A DNA stretch of 64,000 nucleotides, taken from assembly GCF_023159225.1 (NCBI RefSeq), contig NC_063161.1, forward strand, positions 118,399,958 to 118,463,957. The letters are read 5' to 3'. Made by a program: the position numbers and the translations under genes. The notes beneath the pieces are model-generated. The model searched no databases. It was not told the origin of the DNA and saw only the letters and a list, made by a program, of their open reading frames with translations. The number at the start of each line of letters is the position of its first letter. Positions within the stretch are counted from its first letter, which is position 1. Source of the DNA: Perognathus longimembris pacificus. Its lineage: Eukaryota; Chordata; Mammalia; Rodentia; Heteromyidae. Shown one piece after another: positions 44,236 through 55,649 of the stretch.

Positions 44236-45824
44236 CATCTGAATAGAAGAGATAACAGAGTCAGTGGGAGGGAAATAATGACAATATGTAGGAGAGTAAT
44301 GAAAAAAATGGGACAAAATCCTTTGGGGACAGCAGGGAATATAGTTCCAAGCATGGATGGAGGATATTTGCATTAGCCAGGAAGAAAATCATTCTAACCT
44401 ATGAGAGACCTCTGACATGTGGGGAAAGGTGCATGTAACTTTGAGGAATTAGTTATATAAAGATAAGTCTATGCAACTTTTATTTTCTGTGAAATAGAAA
44501 TAAGTAACAATGAAATTTACAAGGAAGGCAAAGGAACCAGTAAAATTGGGATCCCCACATGAGACCAAAGAAAAAAGCTGACTAGAAAATGCACTGGGTC
44601 TAGGAAACATTTTAAACTCTTCAACTCAGACTCTTGATGCTGGATAATTTATTAAAGAAGTTTTTGCATTATCTAGTCTGTTTGTTTAAGGAATAAATAG
44701 ATTGAGTGTGTTTGAATTATACATCATCTGTGATCTCAATGAATGGTCAAAGAAACTATTGTTCAGATGACTAGAGTAGAACTCCAAAGATGCTATAAAG
44801 GAGCCAAAAGAACTTTGAACAACTTTAGTACCAAGGACATGAATGTCATTATCATTTACTAAACATCTAATTTGCATCTACTCTTTCCTGAGTAGGGAGT
44901 AACAGTGGATAACAGTAGAAGTTATAGTAATACTTTTGGCTAATTCCTCTACAGTGTCTCAGTATTCATTTGAATGCTTTCTTTAGTTTGTGGATGAATG
45001 TCTCCAGTACCACCATCTTTGTTTCTTACTAAGTAACCAACTCATAGTCAGATTAGGAGGGTATGGGGGAGGATATAATCAATATGAACCTATAAAAATA
45101 ATAATCATAAAATCCATTAAAATTTATAATGAAATTAAAGAAGAGTGATTGGAAGAAATAATATAAGAAAGAGTAATGGATCAGGTGAAAATGATCAAAG
45201 TATATTATATGAATATATAGAAATAAAATGTAACCTTTTATACAATTAATATGTGCTAATAATTTTAAAGGCACCAACTAACCGAGTCTGTTTTATTAGA
45301 ATTAGGAGCTGATTTCCAGTTCACTGAAATGGAATGTGCTAAATTTATTTTAAATTAATTCAAAGAATTATACATACACATACTTAGTTTAAGGTATTGT
45401 TTTTGGCTTTGCAGTAGATCAGTAGGTCAAGGTCCTTGACCTTCTTATCTTTACAGTCTTGTAGTGGAAGTAAGACAAGTTCCCAAGTGACCACAAGAGA
45501 GAAGAAAATGCATGCCATTAGCAAAGAAATAATATACTCTGCTTTTTTGTTTAAAAATGAGGTGCCAAGAGTCATATCTCAATAAATTATGACATGTGTC
45601 TCCTACACCCCCCCCCAAATGCTATTTACATTGGAATGTCCACATGTTTTCCTGGCCAAATGATTCAGTCAAGATGGAAATACTAATTCAAGTGGATATG
45701 TTCTGCTAGCTAACAATGTAAAAAAAATCTTGATATTAATAGTATTACCAAAATAATGGCATTACCAAGTTACCAAAATAATAGTATTACTGTGTAGCAC
45801 TTTATAGTTTACAAATTGCTTGCT
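44236..45824. other. Unique sequence
   Basis: No repeat or gene recognised. A C-run CCCCCCCCC occurs at about 45607-45617. Confidence 0.5.
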
Positions 45825-45955
45825 ATAATTATCACAATTTCATAAGATAAATATGACTGTTCTCTCTAGTAAGATTCCCTTTCTCACCTTACGTTTACCC
45901 AGCTCACACAGCAGGGAAGCAGTGAGCTAAGACTCCATTCAGGTCTTATGATTCA
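45825..45955 (-). repeat. MIR-like fragment
   Basis: ATAATTATCACAATTTCATA, GATAAATATGACTG and AGCTCACACAGCAGGGAAGC resemble the reverse MIR. Confidence 0.45.
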
Positions 45956-46224
45956 AAATCAGTGGAGGGAAAATTGTAAGTGCTCAGAGGGGCTAGGGAG
46001 GATGCACACGAAAAGCAGACTTTAAGGACTGTTCCTCTTCAGTACCAGGAGGTAGGAGGAGTGCATACTAGCTAAAGGATATGGTAAAGTTCAAAATACA
46101 GATGCAGGAATGTCAGAATATGCTCATGTAAGAATTCTGGTTCCACGTGTGTTTGGAAATCATCTACAAAGAGGATGTGGCTGGCACAGACAGATGGAAG
46201 AATTGCATGTCAAGAAATCATGGG

Positions 46225-46420
46225 ATTTCTGGATACACCCCTGATAGTACACATCTAGAATCCCCAGATACTCAGGAACAGAGAAAGATAATGAATTGGA
46301 GACCAGCCTAAGCAAAATTCAGAGGCCATATTGCAAAACACAAAACCAATGTACAAAATTCAAAAACAACAGAGCTGGATGTATGGCTCAAAATTCAAGA
46401 ATGCAAAAGGCAGTGGAAGA
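46225..46420 (+). repeat. Old B1 plus tRNA-like SINE
   Basis: CACATCTAGAATCCCCAGAT, ACTCAGGAACAGAG and GGAGACCAGCCTAAGC are a decayed B1. AGCTGGATGTATGGCTCAAA begins a tRNA-like right unit. Confidence 0.55.
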
Positions 46421-47865
46421 AAAGATGCCTATGAGTAGATCCCTGGGATAGCCTATGGTTAATGGTACAAGGGAGAGGAGAAGCTACAGATGAGAAACTG
46501 AGGGAATAACCAGAACGTTAAGATCCTTTTCAGCTGTTTCAGAAGCCAAGGGGAAGAAATGTTCAAGGGAGAGGATGTGAATACCAAGCACTTATGACTA
46601 TGGATGAATCGGTAGAAAATGAGACTTAGAGAACATGGGGATTGTGGAGCAGTGATGACAGCTTAGAACATAAGAAGAGAGCACATGAGAAGGAAAGGAG
46701 AGGCCAGGCAGATGGTGGGGAAGACCTAAGCAAGGATGCTGACTCTCTGAAATACTTGGAGACAGCTCTCATGTATTTTCCTTTCTCTCCCTTTTCAGCA
46801 AAATGCTCTTGTTAATGCAACTGTCATATGTTTTCCAGATAGCCACCATCATTCTATCATTTTTAGAAATTGTTGATTTGTCAGTTATCTTTAAGTTTTG
46901 ACAATGAAAAATGAACTTTCTATACCATTTTTATAGTCTTTGGAGGATGGAACATAAAATTGGTTTTCATATGTTTTGTTTCTATACTGTATATTAAGTA
47001 TAAGTCCATATTTATATTATCCACATTTCATGAGTGGATGATGAAGCTTACAGTTAGTTTTGATTCCATGTCGCTCACATCCTATACTTGCCACTTAGGG
47101 AGAAAACCCAATAAAGACACTGGAGCCTTAGAGTGGAGAATGTCAAGAACTAAAATTTTAGCCTAGATGCTGACAATTTTTTAGATATCTGCTTTTGGGA
47201 AAGTAAATCTATTTTTCTCTTGGCTCCAAAAGATGCTGAATTAGATAATTTCCAAGATGCTGGGTAACTCTGAAATGCTAGAATTAATAACTCACAGCAC
47301 ATGCCTTCCTTAGTTCAATACTGAGATATTTATAGAACTCAGTCCTCTTACAGTCTTTGCTGGGATTTTAGAATATAGTGAGTATTCACTGTACCAGTGC
47401 TAGTGGCCGTGATCCATCATGGAGTTTGATCTCAAAGCCTCATGTTGTCATTTGAGGCTGAAAAATACTTGAGTAGATGCCTGGAAGAATTAGTGAAGAT
47501 TGCTCATAGAGTAACCAAAAATCATCTCTTTCTAAGCATGGAAGGGCAATGGTTTTAAGGACTTTCAAAATATTGATGAAAAATAATGACTTTACATTTG
47601 GAATTATGCCAAGAAGTAATCACTTTGTTACATTTCAACTATCAAGTTTATGTATGGAATAACATGGTCAACAAAAGATATAGAGGGTCCTAAAATATTT
47701 TCCAGAGATGTAGTTCTTATGGAAATGACAAGAACTTATACTGGAGGAAAATATTAGTAACTATACTACCTATGATGTGATGATATTATTTAGGTTTGAA
47801 GCACACAAGAAAATTCTAGCATCAGGCAATTTTGAAATTAACAGCAGCACATAAGATAAGAGGCC
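46421..47865. other. Unique sequence
   Basis: No repeat or gene signal recognised. Confidence 0.5.
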
Positions 47866-48385
47866 CTCAGTGGATAATGCTCCTCAATAAATGAATGGAT
47901 CAAGAATATGTATATACACATTAGAATTTTGATCATCCATTAGAAAGAATGATATTGTACTATTTGCAAAGAAATGGAAAGACAGAAAAATTATTTTAAG
48001 TAAAGTCAGGCCCAGAGAGACAAGGGATGCATGTTTTGCCTTATGTATGGACGCTAGATTTAGCTTATACACTTATAAGTAAATACATTGGGTGGTATGC
48101 AAGTGTATACAAATGTATACTTGAAATATAGGAAATTCAAAGGAGATCTCACATTGCATAATTCCTTAGAAAGGCAAAATCAAAGTTTAGTATAATAAAA
48201 CACCAGAAACTGATTACTCAAAAAGAGTGAGGTAAGATAAAGAGGAATGAAGAGAAGAGGGAGAAAATGCAGTCAAGAATCCATTGTATATCCTACAAAG
48301 TTAAGGAAAGTGAGGGAAGGGTTGGGTAGGGAATAGATGAGTGAGAATGTTGGAAAGGGTGACATTAATCAAGGATAGGGAAACT
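47866..48385 (+). mobile_element. Older L1 3' end
   Basis: AATGAATGGATCAAGAATAT, GAAAGAATGATATTGTACTA and AAGAAATGGAAAGACAG (ORF2 end), then a 3' UTR parallel to 27952-28640: GCAAGTGTATACAAATGTAT, AATTCCTTAGAAAGGCAAAA, GGTGACATTAATCAAGG. The minus-strand 62-codon frame over it is meaningless. Confidence 0.88.
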
Positions 48386-48455
48386 CTGAAATATTTTTCT
48401 TCCTTAAATTGTCAGCTGAAAACAAACATTTATGATGATTTTGAAATTCCACTCT

Positions 48456-48665
48456 TAACCAAGTACTGTTGGTTTTAACTATTCAGGAGTCTGAGATCTG
48501 AGGATTGTGGTTTGATGCCATCCTGAACAGGAAAATCCATGAGATATTTATCTCCAGTTAATCAGCAAAAAAAGCTGGAAGTGGAAGGGTGGCCCATGTA
48601 GTAGAGTTCCAGCCTTGAACAAAAATGTTCAAGAACACCAGCTAGGCCCTAAGTTCAAGCCTGAG

Positions 48666-48712
<47 letters not shown>
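48456..48712 (+). repeat. B1-Geo SINE ending in (AC)n
   Basis: AACCAAGTACTGTTGGTTTT head, CTGAGATCTGAGGATTGTGG, linker TCTCCAGTTAATCAGC, right monomer to CCTAAGTTCAAGCCTGAGAA. The A-tail position carries about 23 AC units (48667-48712). Confidence 0.9.
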
Positions 48713-48715
<3 letters not shown>

Positions 48716-48839
48716 TTCTATTTGCCAACAGATATAGTCAATCCAAAGGAAACACACTCCTAGTCCTGTGCTTCCTGAAAAAAAAAAAAAAAAAAAACAT
48801 GAACTGTGAAGATAATTTTCTTTTTCTTTCCTCCTTCAA

Positions 48840-49145
48840 CACATGCTATCAGGGTATATGAAGCTAATTGTTATGAAGCAGCAAACCAACTCAAAACTTA
48901 GTGGTTCAAAGCAGCTACTATGTTATCCTTACCTTATAATTATACAGAAATGAATTGGATGACTCTTCTGTTTCCAGTGAAATCAGTTGCACTTGCACTC
49001 TGTGGAAGCTTAATTAGATTAGAATGTCTAAAATGTCATCTCAGCTGGGCCATGAGGACATCTGGTCCTCTGAACACACGGTCTGTGGACAGCAGGCATA
49101 CTGTGAAGCGACTCCAGTGCTGCTGCTTGGCTGCTTCATAGACAC
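48840..49145 (-). repeat. Possible MaLR/MLT-like relic
   Basis: AAACTTAGTGGTTCAAAGCA, GTCATCTCAGCTGGGCCATG and GGACATCTGGTCCTCTG have the flavour of reverse MLT-type sequence. Not firm. Confidence 0.35.
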
Positions 49146-49244
49146 ATGCGTGCCTAAAATGTGCTTTCCTTTTTATACAAATATCACACTTCTTTAATGG
49201 GAACAAAACATTATTAATACAAGTGAATGAAAAATTAAAATATC

Positions 49245-49361
49245 CTCTCTCCTCTCCCTTCTCTCCGGCCACAGGCCAGCAGTTCGGTAATAAACTTTCT
49301 TTCCTGCCTGAATACCGTGTGGTGTTCTCCTTTACCGGCTACCTACTTTAAAAACCTAACA
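49245..49361 (+). other. R-U5 of the ERV retrocopy
   Basis: R (49245-49310) carries AATAAA at 49289-49294 and ends at TTCCTGCCTG, the point where the other R is followed by poly(A). U5 (49311-49361) ends ACCTAACA, the inverted complement of the U3 start TGTTAGGT. The whole U3 is absent from this end. Confidence 0.85.
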
Positions 49362-49365
49362 TATA

Positions 49366-49383
49366 TGGTGCCGTGACTCGGAT
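49366..49383 (-). other. Primer-binding site for tRNA-His
   Basis: TGGTGCCGTGACTCGGAT, four bases after the LTR end, is complementary over 18 nt to the 3' end of mammalian tRNA-His including CCA. tRNA-His priming is the naming feature of the HERV-H-type group, but priming tRNA alone does not fix the family. Confidence 0.85.
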
Positions 49384-49867
49384 GGGGCTTAAGTGTCAGG
49401 ACAAGCGGAATTCCCATCTATTTTTCTTCTTTTTTTGGGAGTATCCCCAGTCCTGACGGCCCTTTTTCCGCAAACCAAACTGCTGCGAGTCGCCACGTGG
49501 CACTTTTCACTAATACCATTGCTGACCTCCACACACCCACCTCCACCTCCACACCACTTGTCTACCCTGGTGAGTGAAACTGCTGCTGCTCCAGTTCTCT
49601 GCTGCTCCGTCCGCCGCTTCTGTTGCTTATGCCCGAATTCTGGCAAGTATTTGGTCAATTCTTGACAAGGTACAGCCCCTGCCTCATGAGACTTCTTCCA
49701 GGTTTTCATTCAAGGATTGGCATCTACCACCAAGGGACCCTGCTGCTCGCCTTCTCCAGGAGAGGCCACATTTCTGCCTTTTACCCCTAATGCCGACACT
49801 CCTTGCCAGCAGGAAGCAGCCAGAGAGAGAGTCTTCGCCCTTTTTCATAACTATTAAAAGGCTGGAA
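49384..49867 (+). other. ERV leader/internal region, non-coding
   Basis: GC-richer than its surroundings. Overlapping 90-106-codon frames exist on both strands but contain no retroviral protein motif that I can recognise. The polypurine tract before U3 is weak (AAAAGGCTGGAA at about 49856-49867). Confidence 0.7.
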
Positions 49868-50131
49868 TGTTAGGTCCTCTCCCTGAGGGCTCCATGTAGC
49901 TGCCCCCACCTCATTAAGTCTCCACCCAGTTACCTGGGTAACCTGCAGACCTGGAGGCAGTTACCTCCCCTTTCCCTGAGGTCACATCCTAATCCACCTG
50001 GCCACACCACTTGCCCCTGCCCTAGATATAAGGCAGGGCTGGGTGGGGGTCCCTCTCTCTCCCTTCTCTCCGGCCATGGATCATCTTGGCCACAGGCCAG
50101 AAGTTCGGTAATAAATTTTCTTTCCTGCCTG
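49868..50131 (+). promoter_or_regulatory. U3-R of the ERV copy: promoter and polyA signal
   Basis: Starts TGTTAGGT. A TATA-like GATATAAGGC lies at 50025-50034, with transcription expected near 50050-50055, matching the 5' end of the copy at 49245. AATAAA is at 50110-50115 and cleavage at 50131. R here has about 14 bp (ATGGATCATCTTGG) missing from the 5' R. Confidence 0.8.
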
Positions 50132-50160
50132 AAAAAAAAAAAAAGAAAAATTACAATATC

Positions 50161-50510
50161 AAATATATCCAAGATTCCATTTCTCAGACCCATAGGAAAT
50201 ACATGAGCTGAGTTATAGAAATCAACTGGAAGTTGAGAGACAAGGGTTAGAAGAACCTTTGTATTTGCATCTTTTACTTTGTGAATGACAGAAATGGTTG
50301 TGGATGAATGAGTAGAAGAATGCTTGCTATGCTATGCATTAAGGAGAACCCTACGCCTTTGCTCAAAGGGTCTTTTCATGTGATATTGAGTAAATATTTG
50401 AAATTCTTTAAGTGACATAGACAATTTAAAACTAATACACATGTTTCTTAATTTTGTATGTTTATATTTTTAGAGACTGAGACACAGGGTATGTTGCGAT
50501 GTGATGGCAT
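50161..50510. other. Unique sequence
   Basis: Nothing recognised. Confidence 0.45.
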
Positions 50511-50727
50511 TGCTGAGCTTTTTTTTTTTTTGCCAGTCCTGGGCCTTGAACTCAGGGCCTGAGCACTGTCCCTCGCTTCTTTTTGCTCAAGGCTAGCACT
50601 CTACCACTTGAGCCACAGCACCACTTCTGGCTTTTTCTATATATGTGGTACTGAGGAATCGAACCCAGGGCTTCATGTATACGAGGGGAGCACTTTACCA
50701 CTAGGCCATATTCCCAGCCTGCTGAGC
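50511..50727 (-). repeat. IDL-Geo SINE with 8-bp duplication
   Basis: GCCAGTCCTGGGCCTTGAAC through CCATATTCCCAGCC; exact TGCTGAGC duplication (50511-50518, 50720-50727). Confidence 0.93.
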
Positions 50728-51224
50728 ATATATATATTACACTACTGCTACTACTAAAATATATACACAATTGTGATAGAACATTGTATTTTGAAAGGTA
50801 GAATATGTCTATGTCTTTTGGGGACCAAAATCATCTCCTATTTGTAGTTGAAAATCACAGGCTAATGATACTTCTAAACAGGAGTGGGGAAAGCATAGGA
50901 GCTAACAATTACACAAAGCGATTTAACTTACTACTTTAGCTCTTTTATGTGTACTTAAAGGCATTGAGCTCAGTACAGTGTGAGTCTGACGTACATCTCT
51001 TTCATGGCTAGGATGACGAGGATGCTAGAGTGGCAGTGAGGATGGGTCCAGATAAAGGCAATTTTCTGGGTAAAGATCATGGAGACTGAAACTGAGCTAC
51101 CACTCATCTCCCAGCTCTGACCACTATTTCAAAACACTGTGTACAACTAAAAATACTTCAATTTGGTGAAAAGAAAGGGAAGCTCTAAATATCCCTGCAA
51201 TTTCCTTGGTACCATGGTGTCATT
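50728..51224. other. Unique sequence
   Basis: A short (TA)n at 50729-50738; otherwise nothing recognised. Confidence 0.45.
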
Positions 51225-51228
51225 TAGC

Positions 51229-51282
<54 letters not shown>

Positions 51283-51490
51283 GCCAGTCCTGGGCCTTGG
51301 ACTCAGGGCCTGAGCACTGTCCCTGGCTTCTTCCCGCTCAAGGCTAGCACTCTGCCACTTGAGCCACAGCGCCGCTTCTGGCCGTTTTCTGTATATGTGG
51401 TGCTGGGGAATCGAACCTAGGGCCTCGTGTATCCGAGGCAGGCACTTTTGCCACTAGGCTATATCCCCAGCCCCTAGCGTTTTTTTTTTT
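51225..51490 (-). repeat. IDL-Geo SINE, young subfamily, 52-bp poly(T)
   Basis: TGGCCAGTCCTGGGCCTTGG through GAATCGAACCTAGGGCCTCG and GTGTATCCGAGGCAGGCAC to CCCAGCCCC. The T-run at 51230-51281 is 52 bp, the longest homopolymer in the window. Duplication TAGCG plus T-run (51225-51240, 51475-51490). Confidence 0.97.
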
Positions 51491-51722
51491 AATATAGACA
51501 GGAACGGTTAAATGAAATAATTAGTACTGTTAGTCCAACAGTACTTGGGTCAAAAGAAGAAGAAAAGCTGTTAGTTTAGATCCACCCAGAAGCAGATAGC
51601 AAGAGACAAAATTAAGGATGCAAAAGATTTGTGGCAGAAAAATGTGACAGAGGAGTCTTGAAGAGCTATCAGACTGTAAAGCATAGTGTCTTCTGTGGAA
51701 GAGGGAGGGCAGAAGAATTGAA

Positions 51723-51822
51723 GAGGTAACAAACAGTACAAGAAATGTATCCAATGCCTAACGTATGAAACTGTAACCTCTCTGTACATCAGTTTGATAA
51801 TAAAAATTTGGAAAAAAAAGAG
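51723..51822 (+). mobile_element. L1 3'-terminal stub
   Basis: GAGGTAACAAACAGTACAAG to TTGATAATAAAAATTTGG and A-tail; about 100 bp. Confidence 0.92.
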
Positions 51823-52049
51823 AAATGCATCAGACTGTTGTGCAATGCTAAGAAAGTTTGTGTAGAGTAGTTTGTGGAGAGTCCTTGAGCAAACAAACTG
51901 ATCTACATTGATATCTGCATGACAGTATGGCTTCAGCCATCTGACTATTGAGCTGTGTTCATCAGAACAGCTGGATGAACAAAAACATTCCTTCAATTTG
52001 TTTCAGAATGAATGATACTTAGACTCCCAACTCTTTTGTTTCTTTTAGT

Positions 52050-52160
52050 TTTTTGCCAGTACTAGGGCTTGAACACAGGGCCTGGATGCTGTCCCTGAGC
52101 CTCTTTGTGCACAAGGCTAGAGCTATACCACTTGAGCCACAGCTTCACTTCCATCTCAAC
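52050..52160 (-). repeat. Geo-type right monomer, solitary
   Basis: TTTTGCCAGTACTAGGGCTT to CACTTGAGCCACAGCTTCAC, without a recognisable B1 or ID half. Confidence 0.85.
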
Positions 52161-52386
52161 TCCTCTTAGCTGAGTAAACCACTTTAGAAAAGTATCAATA
52201 ATAATGTTGAACTCCTTAGACATTTACCAAGTATACAATTCAAAAAGGTTGATTCGCACCACTACATGTATACATACATTCCTATATTCTTCTTCCATCC
52301 TTCCTTCATCCTTCCTTTTCCTCACCTACTCAACAATTTTGCTCAATTCTTAGCAATGTAGGAGGCTTTTATTTTACATGTAGGAT

Positions 52387-52389
<3 letters not shown>

Positions 52390-52436
<47 letters not shown>
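52390..52436. repeat. (CA)n microsatellite
   Basis: About 23 uninterrupted CA units. Confidence 0.97.
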
Positions 52437-52440
<4 letters not shown>

Positions 52441-55400
52441 GTACAACTTGAAGACCATGGAAAGAGCTGGGGAGAGTATTGAAATGCAAGGTGTAGCTCA
52501 GATACTTGCTATATCCAATAACCATGAAAGACAATGTTTCTCCTTAACCTTAGTAGTAGTGACAAAAATTTGCCTATACATCTAACAATGGAGCACAGAG
52601 GATAGTACTTTTTCTGTGCCATAGTTATTTTCATTTTCAGAATGCAGATCTGAAGCACAGCTGCTACTAGCAATGCTGATGCAAAGTGTCTTTAGAATTC
52701 TGTAGAATTTGCACTCCATTCCTCTCCTAGTAGAACTTGGGTATAATATAATTCTGTTTAGGGAAAATAAGGAAAAAAAGAAGTAGCTGGACATTTGTTT
52801 TAGAAAAGTTGCCATCTTATATATATATTTGAGAGCTTCCTCAAAACTGACAAGCTTTCTTTACCCAGTACATAGGAAACTGATGGTCCCTCTAGTTTGA
52901 AAAGATGAGTGCTGAGATGTGTAAAGGTTTTTCTAGAACTTTCATTTCAAGGCCTGTTACATTCATTCAAGTTATAGAAATCTCATCACATCTTTATAGA
53001 TCAGCCCATATTATGCACAATGCACATGTACTAACTGAGTTCTTTTTGTTACTTGTCCTTTATATATTGTTCTAAGGGTATTGTACAAAATTAAGGAGTA
53101 TTATATGCTTTTTACTTTATGGTTTTGGTTTTAAGAAGACTTGTCTTGACAAGGTAAATATCAATCTATGGTAAAGATGAAGTAGATATTTCTTTAGGGA
53201 TAACTTTCTTCCCAAATAGAGGTTATTTTGCTAGAGTAATGGAGTTTCTTTTTCATTGACATTCTGGGACAGATCTTTAAACCAAGCTACATCTGGTCAC
53301 CTTGCCTCAACTATATTATAGCTGTTCCTTTAAAGCAGACCTGAACTAAGCAGGAACATCTGTACCAAGAATTACGAGGCCCAGCTGAACATTTTGGACC
53401 AACATGTTCCATCTCACTTCTTTTAGCTCTAACCTTTTAGCAATTATCTTTACAATCCTTAAAAATGGTAATTAAAGTTGGTAGAAGAACAAACAGAATA
53501 CTGAAATGTTTTTAAGCTCCAAACACCAGGTATATAAATGTCAGTGGCTTAAATATGGTTATAAGAAAGCTTTTTATGAACTACCCCCACTGATCTTGGG
53601 GATCATATTTAACCAATCCTTTTGGGAGTATACCACTGCCAGTCAGCTTTCTTAGTTGGCATCCATTAGCCAGGGACACCAGAAGCTACTCCCTGCATCA
53701 CTCTACCTCTGCCCCACCCCCGGCAAGCTTGCTGCATTCAGTATTAAGGCCTAGACTGGAAGATTGTCAATGCAGTCCCTGTCTAAAAATCTGTATTCAT
53801 CCACAACAACCAACAGTATTTTAGAAGATGTGCAAATGTCTTTTTTAAGTAGATGCTTTCAATATTGAAATCAGGTTAGTCAGTGACTCATGGCAAAACT
53901 GGCAAGAGGTTTGAGTGAGTTTGACAATGTTCAGTACAAAGTTGCTTTCTCATGATGGGCTGTTTGAACCTCTTCTGATTGATAACTATGAAGTTTGTAG
54001 ACAGTGAGTTTTGTTTATTTGGTATGTGCAAACCTGAGAAGCACTTTCTCCTCTATTATAATGAGGGAATTTCTTTGGTAGGATTATAGGCTCATTTTTT
54101 TCCCTGCCCTTTGTAACTGAATCTCTCATTTATTTCCTCACCTCACTACCCTAAACTATTCCAGCCGGGAGTGAATTTATATGGAGTAATGACATGGTGT
54201 GGCAAAACTGTCCTGGGCTCTTTGGGTCCATATAAGTTCTGATAATTTCTTTCAATGACATAGCAGCCATTCTCTGAGATAGAATAGGAGGTTGTTTTTG
54301 GCTCAAGAAAAATTTTCTATTGAGTTATTTATCCAATAAAAATTTGAGTATCCTTCTTTGCCAAGAGCTCATCACCATGCATCAATCATTTCAATACCTA
54401 TTGGTATTTAAATATAGGTGCACATTCAGTTAACACAGTGGCCAGTTAAGTTTTTTAAATTATTACTCTAATCCCCTGAGAATTTATAGCCTCACTATCT
54501 TAATTCTTAGTAAACTAGAACCAAAATATGAGCATAAAACTTACTTATAAAATCCTTTGGGTAGGAAAAAACAACAACAGTGTGGTTTTCAGTGTTATAC
54601 ATTTTAAGTAACGTTGAAACCTAAATCCTACCCATGGGATATAAGCTTGGCTACCTTTCAATTTTCACAGAAAAACTACACGAAGAAAGAAGAACAATAA
54701 ACTAATAATTTGAGGGCATGTTTGTATGTTTAAGCTTCAATTATTTCCACAACTCCCTCCTAGCCTTACAAGAAATGGCAGTCTACCCCAGAATTATAAG
54801 AAAATTATAGCTGCATGAAAGTTCCAGCTATAATCAACTCCCATCATAAACATTACAATTGGTATAGAAATTGTGGCTCTTCTTTAATGATGGTAGATTC
54901 CAAAATGTGAACCAGTTGCTGTGCATTTTCTCTTTCCAAATTCCTGTCTAAAGGAAGCTTGTTACAAATAGGAAAATCTGAAAAGGAGGATTTTTATGTT
55001 TTTCTCTAACAAATATGTTAATTGTGAGCAGATGACTCACAAGCTTGACCAGTATTCTTTGAAGCCACTGAAAGCCAGGTTAGTCAGGAAAACAGTTTAT
55101 GCCAAGCTATGGTGGGAAAATATGAAGGAAGCATATATACACACATACTGTAGACATAGTTTGAGTTTCTTCCTATTTTCCAAAGCTGGATGGAAAGGAT
55201 TTTCTTTATGTTTAGTGACTTCTGTTTTGTTTTAGGTTTAAATGACCTTTTTCCTCTTCACTTTTATGGGATGGAGAATAGTTTTTTGAAGGAATTCTGA
55301 CTTTCCTGTTCTCACCTGTATCCTTTCCAAACATCCTTATGTAACTGATAGCTAAGACCCATTAAAGAGCCTATACATCACAACAAGAATTTGCTTCCAT

Positions 55401-55649
55401 GCCTTCCTGGATCTAATGGATTCTACTCTAGGAACTGGTACTTCTGCATTCATAACTGTTTTGGGGCGTGAATTGGGGTGCCAAGAGTCAGAGAAGGGTC
55501 ATTGTCTGAACCAAAAATTAAGACTATAATAGGTGTTAAATCTAATTTATAACTACATAAGTAAACATGCTCAACGTCATATGTACGTGTACACAAACCT
55601 GTGTTAACCGAAGTATGGTGCATACAGGGGATTTTTAAAGGGTGTAGCT
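52437..55649. other. Unique sequence, 3.2 kb
   Basis: The longest repeat-poor stretch in the window. No exon with convincing splice sites and reading frame was found. Small frames at 52582-52815 (-) and 54996-55235 (+) lack features. Confidence 0.5.

Larger units (their letters stand above)
49229..50160 (+). mobile_element. L1-retrotransposed copy of a non-autonomous ERV RNA
   Basis: The insertion runs R-U5-PBS-leader-U3-R-poly(A) rather than LTR-body-LTR, so it reproduces a retroviral genomic RNA. It starts near the predicted cap site, ends in 13 A 16 nt after AATAAA, and is flanked by a 16-bp duplication with one mismatch (49229-49244, 50145-50160; starting GAAAAATTAAAATATC). These are L1-mediated retrocopy hallmarks. 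No gag, pol or env motif is visible in the roughly 480-bp leader, so the source element was non-autonomous. Confidence 0.85.

Noticed and set aside
49389..49709. Overlapping 90-106-codon frames inside the ERV copy
   Set aside because: No retroviral protein motif seen and both strands are open; explained by GC-rich leader sequence.
49229..50160. Ordinary solo LTR or intact provirus
   Set aside because: U3 is missing at the left, U5 at the right, poly(A) is present and the duplication is 16 bp; an RNA-derived L1-mediated copy fits better.
51163..51420. Open frame with a long poly-phenylalanine run
   Set aside because: The run is the reverse A-tail of an IDL-Geo SINE. Similar frames at 4862-5143, 38043-38348 and 57032-57534 have the same origin.
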